From: Orientallactaga sibirica
Lineage: Eukaryota; Chordata; Mammalia; Rodentia; Dipodidae
Direction: 5' to 3'
Assembly: GCA_036365145.1 (NCBI GenBank)
Contig: JAEOAD010001281.1
Location: 1-64,000 of the forward strand
Length of the DNA: 64,000 nucleotides
The position numbers and the translations under genes were made by a program. Shown piece after piece: positions 10,931 to 21,421 of this stretch. Position 1 is the stretch's first letter. Each line of letters opens with the position of its first letter. The notes under the pieces were generated by a model, which ran no database searches, had not been told where the DNA came from, and saw only the letters and a program-made list of their open reading frames with translations.

Positions 10931-11080
10931 CCTCCCTCCCTACCTCACTCTTTCTCCCAAATAAATAAATAAATAAATATTTACAACATAAAGTTCAAGG
11001 CAATCTTTGGCTACATAGTGAGGTTGAGGTAGACTGAGCTACTTGATACCCTGTCTCAAAAAGAAATGATAAACAAAACA
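10580..11080 (+). mobile_element. RSINE1-like SINE split by a B2-like SINE
   Basis: The outer element has an ID/RSINE1-like head (tccatagagggcttgcctaacatgcatgagcc) and a B1-like half beginning 'ctgcctctaatcccagc'. It is interrupted at 10,732 and resumes at 11,003 with 'tctttggctacatagtgagg ... cctgtctcaaaaag'. Confidence 0.75.
10732..10989 (+). mobile_element. B2-superfamily SINE nested in an older SINE
   Basis: Full-length copy with long (TC)n and (AATA)n tail. It is flanked by exact direct repeats 'aaagttcaaggca' at 10,719-10,731 and 10,990-11,002, which are part of the host SINE, so the order of insertion is clear. Confidence 0.95.
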
Positions 11081-11760
11081 TCCCAAAATTCTGCTTGCTT
11101 TGCAAAATCAATGCATCATTCCTCTAAATGTCACGTGGGTCCCAACCTCAATGTGTGGGAGGTGAAGGGAATTGGAGGCAGGAAGGGAGGCAGCGGTGAA
11201 GAGGCCTAACTCTTTCAAGGAGCTCCACTGTGAAGAACTGCAGCCATCACAGGTGAGAGCCTGTTTCATGCAGAAGGGAAGGATTCTGTGCAGCAGCAGA
11301 AGCTGAGGACTGGGCAGAAATGGTCTAAGGTAATGACAGTCCCTGACAAGGTGTAAGGATGTTCTCTGGAAATTACCAGAAGGAACTTTCAAAGATACTT
11401 TTTCTTGAGACCAGAGGGGGAAAAATGGTGGAAATCATTCAAAATAAATTTTTAGAATTGTTGTGAGTTGATGGTAATTCAAGCTGACAGTTTAAAGCAA
11501 GAGATGAGAAAGAAAAGTATGATAAAGGGCCTGAGAGAGGAGTGCAGCTTGAAAAACCTTAGTGTGGACAGCTGTCCTCCATACAAGGAAGAACCACTGT
11601 CCTTTGAACTATCAATGACTGTGGCCTGTAATTTTCCACCATGGAGGAGAGGAAGGTTCACGCAGCTCTTCACCTCTTCATGGATTCAGTTACTGTAACT
11701 AGAGGACACGACTCACAAAGCCCCACCCCAGCATTTATATACAGTTTAAATATGAGGAAT
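11081..11760. other. Unassigned sequence
   Basis: No repeat or gene recognised. A 94-residue reverse open frame (11,108-11,392) and overlapping frames near 11,470-11,700 have no splice or family support. Confidence 0.4.
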
Positions 11761-12015
11761 GAAGAGGTAGCTTAGAGATTATGTGCACTTTCTCTGCAAA
11801 TATGAGCATACAGGAGGTCCTAAACAGTTCACGTTTGAATCTCCAGATCCCACATAAACAGCTGGGAAAGTCCATGAAAGCCTGTAACCCCAGGCCCATA
11901 AAGGAGAGCACAGATCAGAGACTCCCCCTGGGCTCATGGAAAAGCACCTATCTGTCAAGAGAATCCAGTTCAAAATGAGAACATGGGAAAGAATGATGGA
12001 GTGGGACACTGTTTT
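11760..12015 (+). mobile_element. Old RSINE1-like SINE
   Basis: The head 'gaagaggtagcttagagatta', then 'atatgagcatacaggaggtcc ... gaatctccagatcccacataaa' and a B1-like 3' half 'gctgggaaagtccatgaaagcctgtaacccc'. Diverged. Confidence 0.55.
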
Positions 12016-12104
12016 CTGCTGTGGCTAGTAAAGAGGAGTGGGAACTGCAGCAGGGAAGAGCAGAATACCACATAAGAGAATCCACCTAACTGGGGGCAGC
12101 ACCA

Positions 12105-12175
12105 TCACATGGGCTTCGTGCATGTTAGTCAAGCACTCTACCAACTGAGCCACATCCCAAACCTTCCTTACCTGT
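12105..12175 (-). mobile_element. ID SINE fragment
   Basis: Reverse ID core 'gtcaagcactctaccaactgagccacatccc', with the reversed A box of an alanine-tRNA-like head. Confidence 0.75.
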
Positions 12176-12484
12176 TAAAGCAAGGATGAGTATGTACAGA
12201 TTATACTGTCAAATCATACATGATCAAAGCATTCACTGATCCTCCCTGGCACTCTTCTCTTACTTAGATTCTTTCCCTCAGTCCTCCATCCTCTCTGGCA
12301 GGTCTGTGAACAGTCCTGCACCAACACTGCACTCTGCAGCCTGCCTCTCATGGCTCCTATGAAAATACACGTGCATGATACCTGCTACTGTGGTGGTAAA
12401 TACAAATTATTGTACACATATTGGAACTTCAAATACATTCTTCAGCATTAGTTGTGTCCATTGTTTTCAGTAAAATCTGAAAAC
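12176..12484. other. Unassigned sequence
   Basis: I see no gene, promoter or recognisable repeat in this stretch. Confidence 0.4.
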
Positions 12485-12690
12485 AGGAGTGGAGCAATGG
12501 CTTAGCAGTTAAGGCACTTGTCTGAAAAGTCAAAGGACCCAGGTTCAATTCCACAGAACCCATGTAAGCCAGATGCACAAGGCGGCACATGTATCTGGAG
12601 TTCATTTGCAGTGGCTGGGGACCCTGGTGTACCAATAATCTGTCTCTCTTTCTCTCTCTCCTCCCCCTCAAATAAATTTTAAAAACAAAA
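12485..12690 (+). mobile_element. B2-superfamily SINE
   Basis: Forward copy: 'caatggcttagcagttaagg', 'agatgcacaaggcggcacat', 'gcagtggctggggaccctgg', short TC run and A tail. Confidence 0.9.
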
Positions 12691-12741
12691 AAACTGAACC
12701 CATTTTTAGAAAAACAAAGACAAAAGAAAAATAGAAAAATG

Positions 12742-12925
12742 GTCATGAATGTTGGCACATGGCTTTAATTCCAGCAATTGGAAGGCTAAAATAGGAGATC
12801 ATTGTGAGTTCAAGGCTGGCATGAAACTACATAGCAAATTTAAGCCAGCCTGGGCTAGACCAAGACTCTCCATTGAAAATAAACATAAATGAGTAAGTAA
12901 GTAAATAAATAAATAAATAAATTTT
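12742..12925 (+). mobile_element. B1 SINE
   Basis: Forward B1: 'tggcacatggctttaattcc', 'agttcaaggctggcatgaaa', 'gccagcctgggctagaccaag', then an (AATA)n tail to about 12,925. Confidence 0.85.
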
Positions 12926-13170
12926 TGGCAAGGATGTGGAGAAATTGTACATTTGTACAGTTCCTGTTTGGGAAGCTGAAAAAAACTCAAGAGATAGATG
13001 GTTGTGATGCTTACGTATTTCAAGCCCCAGAAGTTTCTTTTTAAAATGATTTAAAGGATAAGTTTTATATTATGTGCTTTTTAACATACTGACATAAACT
13101 AAAGTACATATTAACTATTCTAAACATTACATTCAATGACTAGCCACCATCATGTATAAGAATATATGTA

Positions 13171-13730
13171 ATGGGGCTGGAGAGATGACTTCCAATTAAG
13201 GTGCTTTCCTGTGAAGCCTAAGGACCCAGGTTCATTTCCCCTAATACCCACATAAGCCAGATCCACAAGGTGGCTGTTTTAGTCAGGTTCGCATTGCTGA
13301 CAGAAAGCACCTGACCAAGAGCAGCTTGTAGGACAAAAAACCCACTTTATTTGGGATTATAAACTCAAGGGAAGCTCCGTGATGGCAGGAAAAAAAATGA
13401 CAGCATGAGGAAAGATGGACAACACCTACTGACCAACATCAGATGGACAACAGCAACAGGAGAGTGTGCCAAGCACTGGCAAGGAGAAAGTGGCTTTAAT
13501 ACCCTTAAGCCTATCCCCAACAATACACTGCCTCCAGAGGGCTGTAATTTCCAAATCTCCACCAGCTGGGAACCTAGCAGTCTGAACACCTAAGTTTATG
13601 AGGGACACCTGAATCAAACCACCGCAGTGGTGCATGCATCTGGAGGCATTCATTTGCAGTGACTACAGACCCTGGTGTGCCCATTCTCACTCTCTCATAA
13701 ATAAATAAATAAATAAAATGTGTTTTAAAT
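13171..13730 (+). mobile_element. B2-superfamily SINE split by an LTR
   Basis: The head and mid-body (ggctggagagatgacttcc ... ccagatccacaaggtgg) end at 13,274. The element resumes at 13,627 with 'gtggtgcatgcatctggagg' and ends in an (AATA)n tail. Confidence 0.92.
13275..13626 (-). mobile_element. Solo MaLR-like LTR nested in a SINE
   Basis: A 352-bp block starting TG and ending CA lies in a B2-like SINE between five-base repeats GTGGC and GTGGT. Read in reverse it starts 'tgcggtggtttgattcaggt' and has an AATAAA-type signal near its end. A 5-bp target duplication and TG..CA ends fit ERVL-MaLR LTRs. The same family is inserted at 42,710-43,055. Confidence 0.88.
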
Positions 13731-13737
13731 ATATGTA

Positions 13738-13940
13738 TTGGGGCTGGAGAGATGGTTCAGTGGTAAAGGCACTTGCCTGCAAAGCCCAACAAGCCAGGTT
13801 CAATTCCCCTGTACCCATATAAAGACAGATGCACAAAAGAGCACATGCATCTGGAGTTCATCTGCAGTGGCTACAGGCCCTGGCATGGCCATTCCCTTTC
13901 TCTCTCCTTGTAAATAAATATATTTTTATAAAAATAAAGA
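13738..13940 (+). mobile_element. B2-superfamily SINE
   Basis: Forward copy: 'ggggctggagagatggttcag', 'ttgcctgcaaagcccaac', 'gcagtggctacaggccctgg' and an A/T-rich tail. Confidence 0.92.
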
Positions 13941-13954
13941 GTATATGTGAGAGA

Positions 13955-14155
13955 GAGATGAGCATCATTGTGCACACCTGTAATTCCCATAGAGGAGACT
14001 GAGGCAGGAACACCCTGAGTTAGAGCCAGCCAGTGATACACATAATGCAACCTCACCTCTAAGTAAAAATAAAAAGAGCCACTGTGTAGCTCAGTGCAAA
14101 AGAACTTGCTTAGCACACACTAGACCCTGGGTTTGATAGCCAGGAACAGAAGATA
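13955..14155 (+). mobile_element. B1-like half followed by an ID-like head
   Basis: A diverged B1 (gatgagcatcattgtgcacacctgtaattcc ... gaggcaggaac) runs into an A-rich joint. An ID-like tRNA head follows (gtgtagctcagtgcaaaagaacttgcttagcacacac ... gggtttgatagccagg). Confidence 0.6.
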
Positions 14156-14495
14156 AGCAATGACAGTTACTCCAATTTAGCTCCAAATAAGAGTAAAATT
14201 GCTTTGCCTTCTGGAGAGAGAGTGCATGCAGGCCAGCAGCACAAGGCTTGGTGCGTACACAGAACATGAAGTGTTCTGACATTATTACTCCCTGCACACG
14301 GGGCTCAGCTGTGAGGGAGACCAAAGGCATGCACCAAGCGCTGCAGGCAAGAAAGACAAGGGAATAGTCTCCTCCTCTCCTTAGTCCTGGACAATGTCCT
14401 GTAAAAATATACACATCTCCATAGCTCAGCCAAACTATCATTGCTTCAACTTCTGCAGAGATGTGAGCAAATATTTATTCACCCCAAATAAGGTG
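14156..14495. other. Unassigned sequence
   Basis: A 116-residue reverse open frame (14,091-14,441) overlaps the neighbouring SINE and has no family match. I see no gene here. Confidence 0.4.
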
Positions 14496-14499
14496 CCAA

Positions 14500-15402
14500 T
14501 GACAGACCAAAGAAATAATGCATTCAAGTCCAGCCCAGTGAGCCAGGGAGTATATATTGGGGTTATTTAAGGAATATGGATGAGGAGATATTTACAGCCA
14601 CATGCATGACTGGAAAGTACCTGCATCGGTAAAAGTTCCACCTCCCATGGGTGACAACTCATGAAAGCTGTATCCCTGGAGATGCTTGTAAAATGTGAAG
14701 GGGGCTGTTATTTAACCTTGTGGAAGGAGCTTGTGAAGCTTGTGAATTTTAGGAACTTTCTGAGACTTTCAGGTTTTGTCCACTTCTGGAACATGGTTTC
14801 TCTAAATTCCCAAGTCTTACAGAGATTCCTGTGTGGTGGGGAGGAGCACTCTGAAATGCTGTTTTGGGGTACACATAGTCATTACACCCATGAATTCATA
14901 GCAGCTTAAATTTCCTGCAAAGATTGAGCCTGTCAATACATCACCTTCATGGGGGAAGGATACATGTGACTCCACACCTCTAGAGAAGCTCATTGCACCT
15001 AATGATTGCTGGGAAAGGGGAATCATGTTCATCAGTTGTGTACCTACTGGTAAGTTGCCCATCCTGTTAAATCACCATGATCATGCATGAAACCCTAATT
15101 TAACTCAATGAGGTTAAAAAAATGGAATGAGGAATACCTGCAACCCCACTGAGGAGTGTCCCTAATGGAGTGGGAGCTGGGATGAGGGAAAAAAGGATAC
15201 CAATACATGATTTATCTATACATAACATGTTGTTAATAATAATGATAATAATAATAATAATTTTTTTTTAAAAAGGAACAAAAGTAAGATGGGGAGTCAT
15301 AGGAATGAAGAAATGTGTTAGTGAGAGGTAGAGACTGGTAAGACAGTGGATTTCTAGGCATAAGATCAAAATATGTTATATATGTATTAAAATACCAAAA
15401 TG
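14500..15402 (+). mobile_element. LINE-1-like 3' UTR
   Basis: Long non-coding block with text I associate with rodent L1 3' UTRs (gcacctaatgattgctggg, gaatcatgttcatcagttgtg, ctaatttaactcaatgagg). An A-rich stretch and (AATA)n follow, then an ending 'gatcaaaatatgttatatatg'. Family assignment is from memory; the L1 ORF2 end is not visible upstream. Confidence 0.5.
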
Positions 15403-15630
15403 CAGGCTAGAGGGATAGCCTAGTGGTTAACGCACTTGCCCACAAAGCCAAAGGATCCAGATTCGATTCCCCAGGACCCACATAAGCTAGATGCACAAGG
15501 TGGTGCATGCATCTGGAGCTCATTTGCATAGCTGAAAGCCCTGGTCGCCCATTCTCACCCTCCATCTCTCTCTCTCTCTTTCTCCCTGTATCTCTCTCAA
15601 ATAAATAAATAATAAAATATTTATAAGAAA
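15403..15630 (+). mobile_element. B2-superfamily SINE
   Basis: Forward copy: 'aggctagagggatagcctag', 'gatgcacaaggtggtgcatg', (TC)n and an (AATA)n tail. It begins right at the L1-like 3' end. Confidence 0.9.
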
Positions 15631-15839
15631 AATATCAAAATGGAAAAAATAGTGAAAAAACAGTTGAAGAAGATGGTTTCATGAAAGAAAATGAGAAGTG
15701 TCCAAATGGCCAGAAGAGATGAGAAAAACTGCCTGCAAAGAGGGATGTGCACTCACGAGCCTGTGCAGTTTCCATGGAGCCTACTCAGGCTCTGCTGCCT
15801 TGGCCTTGCCCTCCATACACTCCTTGTTCTCGGTGTGGT

Positions 15840-16015
15840 TTTTCTTTGATTTTGAAATAGGGTCTCCCATAACCCAGGCTGTACTCAAAGTAACCTGGAG
15901 TGATGGCACATACCTGTAAACTCAGTACTTGGCAGGTGGAGGCATGAGATAAAATGTTCAACATATGTACTGAATTTACAGGTATGTGCCACCAAGCCAG
16001 GTTCACTGCAGTCAC
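15840..16015. repeat. Two B1-like fragments in opposite orientation forming a hairpin
   Basis: Arms 15,905-15,927 and 15,968-15,990 are 23-base reverse complements with one mismatch, around a 40-base loop. Both arms read as the B1 segment 'ggcacatacctgtaaa'. Confidence 0.8.
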
Positions 16016-16184
16016 TTCTTTGTCTGCATTCCCTCTAGATCACCTTATCCACACCCAGAGTCTCAAAAGACAGTAACATGTTGAAGTCTCTGAACCATAT
16101 ATGCTGTCTCTGCACTTTCCACTGGATGACAGGTTTGAACATGTATGTGCTCATGAAGCACCTCTGAGGGTAACTGAAACAGGG

Positions 16185-16300
16185 CAGTTGTTAACACTTG
16201 TCCCCTTGACAGATCACTTGCATGGTTTGTGCAAGGCCCTGTGTTTGATCCTTAGCAACACACACATACACACTCACACACACCCTATCCCCCATCTGTT
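16185..16300 (+). mobile_element. ID-like SINE fragment with CA-rich tail
   Basis: 'gatcacttgcatggtttgtgcaaggccctgtgtttgatccttagc' resembles the B-box half of an ID element, followed by a degenerate (CA)n tail. Confidence 0.55.
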
Positions 16301-16487
16301 CCCCATGCATTCTTTATTTCATGCAGTGGTCCCCCTCTCCTCTTTACTGTAACCATGTCCAGACAAGCTGAGTTATTATTATGAAGCACCATCTTAGCTC
16401 CCTTATCAGTTTGGCACATGCTTCTCAGTAGCCTTGTTCACACTCACCATTCCCACACATTTTGCTAGTTCAGCCATTGAAATGGTG

Positions 16488-16580
16488 TATCCAGGCTGGA
16501 GGTGTGGCTCAGTGGTGGATCCATTGTTTCCCTGGGATGTGTGAAGCTCTGGGTTCATGAACAAGTTCCCAGAAAAAAAA
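16488..16580 (+). mobile_element. ID SINE
   Basis: 'aggctggaggtgtggctcag' head with A box and 'agctctgggttcatgaac', followed by a poly-A run. Confidence 0.75.
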
Positions 16581-16955
16581 AAAGTAATTGCTGAGTTAAC
16601 CATACTACATAGCTGATTGAATGTATAGAAAGTCTGTGGTAGTAGAAAGGTGACTGTTACAGGTTTATAACCTAGTTTTGTTGGGTTACGTTAGTCCCAT
16701 AAATAGATCTTATAGTCTACCTCACCACTTGATCTAACATTGCCATTACTATCAGGTAAAATTCTTATTGGAATGTTCAAACAAACATCTTAGTTTCCAC
16801 CAACCCATAGGCTAAGGATGGCATCACAAAACACCTGAGGCCTCTAGCAGAGACTTCTCTGCTTTGAAATCTCCTCCTTGATGTTTCCTGAGTGTACTTA
16901 AAATGCCTAGATTTATAACTTTTTCATTCTGTTACCATAAATATTCCATGAGTCA
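16581..16955. other. Unassigned sequence
   Basis: AT-rich sequence with no repeat or gene I can support. Confidence 0.4.
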
Positions 16956-17090
16956 GGTAGGGGGTCCCACATTTTTACTCCCAGTACAAAAAGAGGCTAA
17001 AGTAGGAAGATCACTGTGAGTTTGAGGCTACCTTGGTTGACAGATTGAGTTCCAGGTCAGCCATGCTAGAATGAAACCAGGCTTAAGAAA
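16956..17090 (+). mobile_element. B1 SINE, diverged
   Basis: 'gtcaggtagggggtcccaca', 'tactcccagtacaaaaagagg', 'gttccaggtcagccatgcta'. It ends just outside the visible start of the left palindrome arm. Confidence 0.75.
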
Positions 17091-17269
17091 TGAAACCAAA
17101 AATTCTGAAACGTTTACCATGTTGAAACATCATATTTGATGTAACCTAGACCTGTTCCCAGGCCATCAGCTCTCAGATTTGTCTCAGAATAAAGTATTCA
17201 TTATGCACTTAAGGTAAGAACTGGGGTTTGACATCCCAACACCACAATAAAAAAAAAAAATGAAAATGA

Positions 17270-17474
17270 AAAATCAGCTCCAGAGCCGGGTGTGGTGGCA
17301 CACGCCTTTAATCCCAGCACTTAGGAGGCAGAGGTAGGGGGATTGCCATGAGTTTGAGGGCTCCCTGAGACTACATAGTCAATTCCAGGTAAACCTGGAC
17401 CAGAGTGAAACCCTACCTCGAAAAACAAAACAAAACAACAACAACAACAAAAAAAAAAACAAAATCAGCTCCAG
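17270..17474 (+). mobile_element. B1 SINE present only in the left arm
   Basis: A B1 (17,284-17,460; agccgggtgtggtggcacac ... caacaacaacaac tail) lies between exact repeats 'aaaatcagctccag' (17,270-17,283 and 17,461-17,474). The right arm near 63,841-63,853 has the uninterrupted site. The insertion postdates the inverted duplication. Confidence 0.95.
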
Positions 17475-19200
17475 TTCTCCCCTGAGAGTTTCGGGTTCTT
17501 TCACATGTCCATACCACTGCACTTGACATTCTCATCACCCTACTGACAATTTGAGTCAGAAAGACTTAGTTTTGAAAATGACATGGAAACTGCAGGGTGC
17601 TCAGCAACATCCCTGTACCCACCCACAAGGTCAGGTGCAGCATTGTATGCTCCACCCTTAATTAAATAATAAAAAATGACCCCTGACATCACAAAATATC
17701 ATTGGTTAAAGCAAACTAATTCCTCCTGAGATCAACACCAGCAATGCAGTCTGCACCATTTTTCTGGTATTACCAGACCAGTTCAGGGAGAAGTACAGGG
17801 GCAACGTGGAAATTGGAGACATGCTGTGAATTTGGTTTAATTCTGTCAGGGAAGGAGCTAGAGAACTGCAAGTGGCCACCAAGTGAACAACTGAAGGACA
17901 GGTCCAAGCCTCAATGTGATGAAACAGGCAAGAAAACACAGGTCACACTGTAGAAGAATTTCAGGGCTCAGAGTGGTTTGGACTACCCACTTTCTCACAT
18001 CATAATAATAAAGGGAAAATACAGACATGTTTTAGATAAACTTTTGATCTAAACAGAGATTCAGAGGAATGAAAAAGCTACTGTACTGGCTTTGGTGTAT
18101 ATGAAACCCTCACTACATGGAGAGAAGAGTCCATAGGTCCACAAGGAGACACAGAGAACCATTAACACCTTAAATCTCAGAGTCATGACTAACTACTTGA
18201 CCAAAAAGAATGAAATGATTGCCTTTCTTTCCCCTCCTATATTTACTGTTAGCTATAGATGAAATATAAGATATCTCTAAGAATCCTTTCTTATCCCAAA
18301 TTTCCAGCTCTCTCAATACAGCACAGATTTAAGGTTGAATTCCTGTCTTTGCTCACTTGCCTCGGAAAGTGCAAGTATCAAGGACTGAATTTTGGTTTCA
18401 GAAACACACAGTGACTGGTACAGATGACAGTTGTGGGAAGAAAAGTCAGGAGATTGTGAAGTCACCAGTCAGTGGGGTGAGAGGGAAATGATGGAACACA
18501 GACTTCATACACAAAGCCAATGTCTCATGCATTAGACCCTCAAGAGGTAGATACATCAGAGCCCTGAGGATTGTCCCTGGTACCACGGCTGTGTGAGCTT
18601 GGCTCCCTGCTTCTCCTCCTGGTTACTCTTTCCTCCCCATCATCATGATGATGAGACACAGTTCTGAGAACCAACCCAGCACCAATTTCCAGAATGGGGA
18701 AGGTGGGTTGAGAATGGTCACTCATCCTGCACAAGGCATGTGCCTCTCCTCCCTATAAGGAAGCCCACACCCACCTACTTCTATCCTGGTGGTCTGAATT
18801 CCACACACTGCATGTCCTAGTCTTGTCTTTGCAGATCCTATTGCTAACACAGAGTGCCATCTCCAGAGTATAAACCCAGGGCCCAGCTTCTCAGCATGTC
18901 CTCACTGTGAGAAATGGGGTGATGGGTTTGTTTATCTTTGGAGCTCTACCCACTGACGTCTCCTTTCTCCTCTCCAGGGGGCTGGATGCCACATCATGCA
19001 TATGATCTTCATGTAGGTCCTAGGGCACCCTGCTTTTGCCTCATATTTGGGCTGCATGATTCAGGTGACCATGTTTACTATATTACAGAAAACGTCCTTG
19101 TTCAGGGAGGTTTGATATGTGCCATTTCAGAAAGGTGAGTACATATCACACACACCCACATAACAAATGAAGGATCTAAGGAGATTGTTAAAGATATTTC
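17475..19200. other. Arm sequence without a recognised gene (left)
   Basis: Matches 62,065-63,840 in reverse. A 69-residue plus-strand open frame (17,744-17,953) is the most protein-like piece, but its right-arm counterpart is frameshifted by a one-base deletion. Otherwise I see only unique-looking sequence. Confidence 0.45.
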
Positions 19201-19202
19201 CT

Positions 19203-19440
19203 TGCAAACTTAACAGCTCCTGTTCAATTCCCCACCATCCACATAAAGGCACGTGCACACAGCATACCCACTCCAAGTCAATGAGAAGTGGAGGCAAGAG
19301 AACCCAGAAGCTTGCAGGCCAGCCAGAATGGTGCCCATGAAGCAGAAAAAAAAAAAACAGCATAACCAGTAAAACAAGTGAAACCCTGTGACAAGCAAAG
19401 TGGAATTTGTCCTCAGACCTCACATGTACTCTGTGGCATG
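19203..19440 (-). mobile_element. Old B2/B3-like SINE
   Basis: Reverse copy of a SINE-like block (cctgttcaattccccaccatccacataaagg ... gcaggccagccagaatggtgcccatgaagcag). The right-arm counterpart is at about 61,835-62,060. Identity is weak and inferred from the layout. Confidence 0.45.
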
Positions 19441-20150
19441 CACATGCTAATTCACACAGAAGATACTTGAATCACATCACTTCTCTCTTTAATGGCATCT
19501 TCTAAATTCCTAGATACACACTAAGTATCACATTAACCATCCAATCTGAAGATCTCATCCAAATAACAGGGAGTCATCTCTGTTCCTGGAATACTCTGAG
19601 CTTCCTTTCCATTCAGTAACTAACCTAGTCTTCCATTCTCGAAGTGTCAGGATTTTCCTGACACCAGCCTGCCCCTCCCAAACTGTCATTTCACAGTACT
19701 ACTGACTCTCTAACAACCTCTACCTGCCTATCACCATGGTGCCTTAGGTAAACACCTTCTCCCAAATTACAGTGAGCTTATTGAACTTAGGACATTCTCA
19801 GTTTAATTAATCACACTCGGTAGTATTGAATATTTGTTTCTCACACCGCAAAGGCTCTTAAAATTTTGGGTTAAGGCCAGAGGCTAGTAAAGCCAAGACC
19901 TCACTTAATTCTCCTTCCTGCTTTTCCTTCTAGTATTTAGTACCTAACACTGTTGGTTTTTACTTTCTGTCCATATACACAGGAAAATGAAGGCAATGTC
20001 TGTAAGCACACCACACTGAGATTAGAAAATCGACATGAAGAGGTGAAGACACTTGTGGGTGGCACGCTGGCTTTGGTCTGAAGCCAGGCCTATCACCAGG
20101 GTTCCTCACAGTGCCACCAGGGAGTTCAGGTGGCCCTTCTACTTGGCCTG
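19441..20150. other. Arm sequence without a recognised gene (left)
   Basis: No supported exon. It would be intron or 3' flank of the promoter/first-exon module on the minus strand, if that module is transcribed. Confidence 0.4.
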
Positions 20151-20160
20151 ACTCCCCTAC

Positions 20161-20219
20161 CTGATGCAGAGAGGTCTGACTTGCAAGTAGATCACCATGG
20201 TCACCTCCTCCACCACCAT
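20161..20219 (-). pseudogene. Diverged copy of the CpG first exon (beta copy, left arm)
   Basis: On the minus strand an ATG (20,219-20,217) opens a 59-base coding stretch that ends at a good splice donor (CAG then gtagggg). It aligns with the alpha first exon in its leader (agagttcattttcctga-type text) and in the repeated Glu-Glu codons. Its codons have diverged and its length (59 versus 57 bases) changes the frame at the donor. Whether it is used as an exon is unknown. Confidence 0.5.
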
Positions 20220-20332
20220 CTCACCAAACAGAGGATCAGGAAAATGAACTGTGCTACTACATCTTCTACATTTGCACTTCCCTGCCTTTAAGTTTACAAT
20301 TTCCCCAGTGCTCTGGTAGCAGTGCAGCAGTG

Positions 20333-20340
20333 TGACATCA
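20333..20340. promoter_or_regulatory. CRE-like site, one mismatch (beta promoter, left arm)
   Basis: 'tgacatca' sits about 115 bases upstream of the beta ATG, at the position equivalent to the CRE of the alpha module. The right-arm counterpart near 60,905 has lost it. Confidence 0.4.
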
Positions 20341-20349
20341 CGGGCTGTT

Positions 20350-20640
20350 CCACTTGCCTGGGTATGGGGGGAGGGCAGAGCCATCCACTATTCCTGACAG
20401 GAGGGCGGCTTGCAGAGGGGAGTGGGATGCAGCTGTACTGAAGCAGGGACTTTGCAGCTCACAGGGATCTTTCCTCCCACCTACCCATAGAGCAGATGCA
20501 GGACACCTGGGGCCTGAGGAGCCTCATGGGATACAGGGACTCCTGGCCAGAAGATTCCACAGGCCCACTGTGTGTGCCTGACAACACTATGGTCAACCCA
20601 CTGAGATTTACTGCACTCAGTCCTGGGTTCTGCAGCCCTG
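20350..20640 (-). repeat. Promoter-module repeat unit (beta, left arm)
   Basis: Contains 'gctgtactgaagcagggactttgcagctc' and 'ctatggtcaacccactgaga'-type text that recurs at about 21,750-21,840, 22,195-22,330 and 22,430-22,490. The recurrence shows a tandem duplication of the whole tract-promoter-exon unit. Confidence 0.75.
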
Positions 20641-20644
20641 CCCT

Positions 20645-21065
20645 GCTTCCCTTGCTCTTCCTTCCTTTCTTCCTCCCTTTCTTGTCTTCCATTTCCCCTC
20701 TTTTCTCCCCTTCCTTCTTTCTCTCCCACTCTGCTCCTTCCTTCCTTTCCTCTCTCCCTGCTTTCTTGTTTCCCTCCCTCACTCTCATTCCTTCTTTCCA
20801 TTCATATTTCCCCCTTTTCCTTCCTTCCTCTTATTCTCCTCCCCATTTCCCTCTTTTTCCTTCCTCCTTTTTCTTTTCCTTCCCATCTTCATTCCTTCTA
20901 TCCTTCACCCATCCCCCCCTTTTCTACCTTCCTTCCCTCCTTTTCCTTCTTCTTCCCATTCGTCTCCCTTTCTCCTTTTTGCCTCTTTCCTTTGCCCCCA
21001 TTTCCCTCCCTGTCTCCCTTTCCTCTTTCCTTCCCTTCCTCCCTTCATCTCCTCCTCTCCTTTCC
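20645..21065. repeat. 420-base polypyrimidine tract (left arm, tract 1)
   Basis: Almost uninterrupted C/T (cttcc, cttt, ccctt) on the plus strand. It follows a reverse B1 relic (21,075-21,172), so it looks like a greatly expanded SINE tail. Long open frames across it (for example 20,496-21,101) are Leu/Pro/Ser/Phe artefacts. It can in principle adopt triplex (H-DNA) structure. Confidence 0.95.
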
Positions 21066-21074
21066 TTTTTGCTC

Positions 21075-21175
21075 TTCTGTTTTGAGACAGGCTCTATATA
21101 GTCCAGACTTTCCCTCAACCCTTAAAGCTCCTACTTCAGCCTCCCACTGAGTGGTAGTGCACCGCACCCAGATGT
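21075..21175 (-). mobile_element. B1 relic at the head of polypyrimidine tract 1
   Basis: 'tttgagacaggctctatatag', 'cttcagcctcccactgagtgg', 'gcaccgcacccag' is a reverse B1. Right-arm counterpart 60,030-60,125. Confidence 0.75.
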
Positions 21176-21364
21176 TTTGGGAGGGGGTCATGTATGCGTG
21201 CGTGCATGCGTGTGTGTGTGTGTGTGGTGTCTGTGTGGATTTGGGCTCATGTTCCAGGGCGGTGCGCTGGAGCTGGGTGTGGGCCCGGCCAGCCCTTTGC
21301 CTGGCTTTCTTGCAGCACCTCCCGGGGATCCCCGTGACCCCTCAGCCCAGCACGATCCTCCTAC

Positions 21365-21421
21365 CTGCTGCCGATCACTCTCACTCGGCCCCAGACTCGC
21401 CATGGCCGCCTCCTCCGCCAT
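21365..21421 (-). CDS. Putative first coding exon, CpG-rich (alpha copy, left arm)
   Basis: On the minus strand an ATG in good context (gcgggATGGcg) opens 19 codons, MAEEAAMASLGPSESDRQQ, ending at CAG followed by gtaggagg, a strong splice donor in phase 0. The leader and exon lie in the most CpG-dense DNA of the window. The right arm carries the same exon with one residue changed (Pro to Ala at position 12), same length and donor. I do not recognise the protein. No downstream exon is identified, and the left-arm copy may be an inactive duplicate. Confidence 0.5.

Noticed and set aside
17744..17953. Protein-like 69-codon frame with Trp/Cys-rich start and basic end
   Set aside because: The right-arm counterpart has a one-base deletion that breaks the frame. 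No family match and no convincing splice borders.
20496..21101. 201-codon open frame, and similar long frames at 22,439-22,933, 57,949-58,551 and 60,107-60,718
   Set aside because: They run through polypyrimidine/polypurine tracts, have only Phe/Leu/Pro/Ser or Lys/Glu/Arg/Gly composition, and exist only because such tracts lack stop codons.
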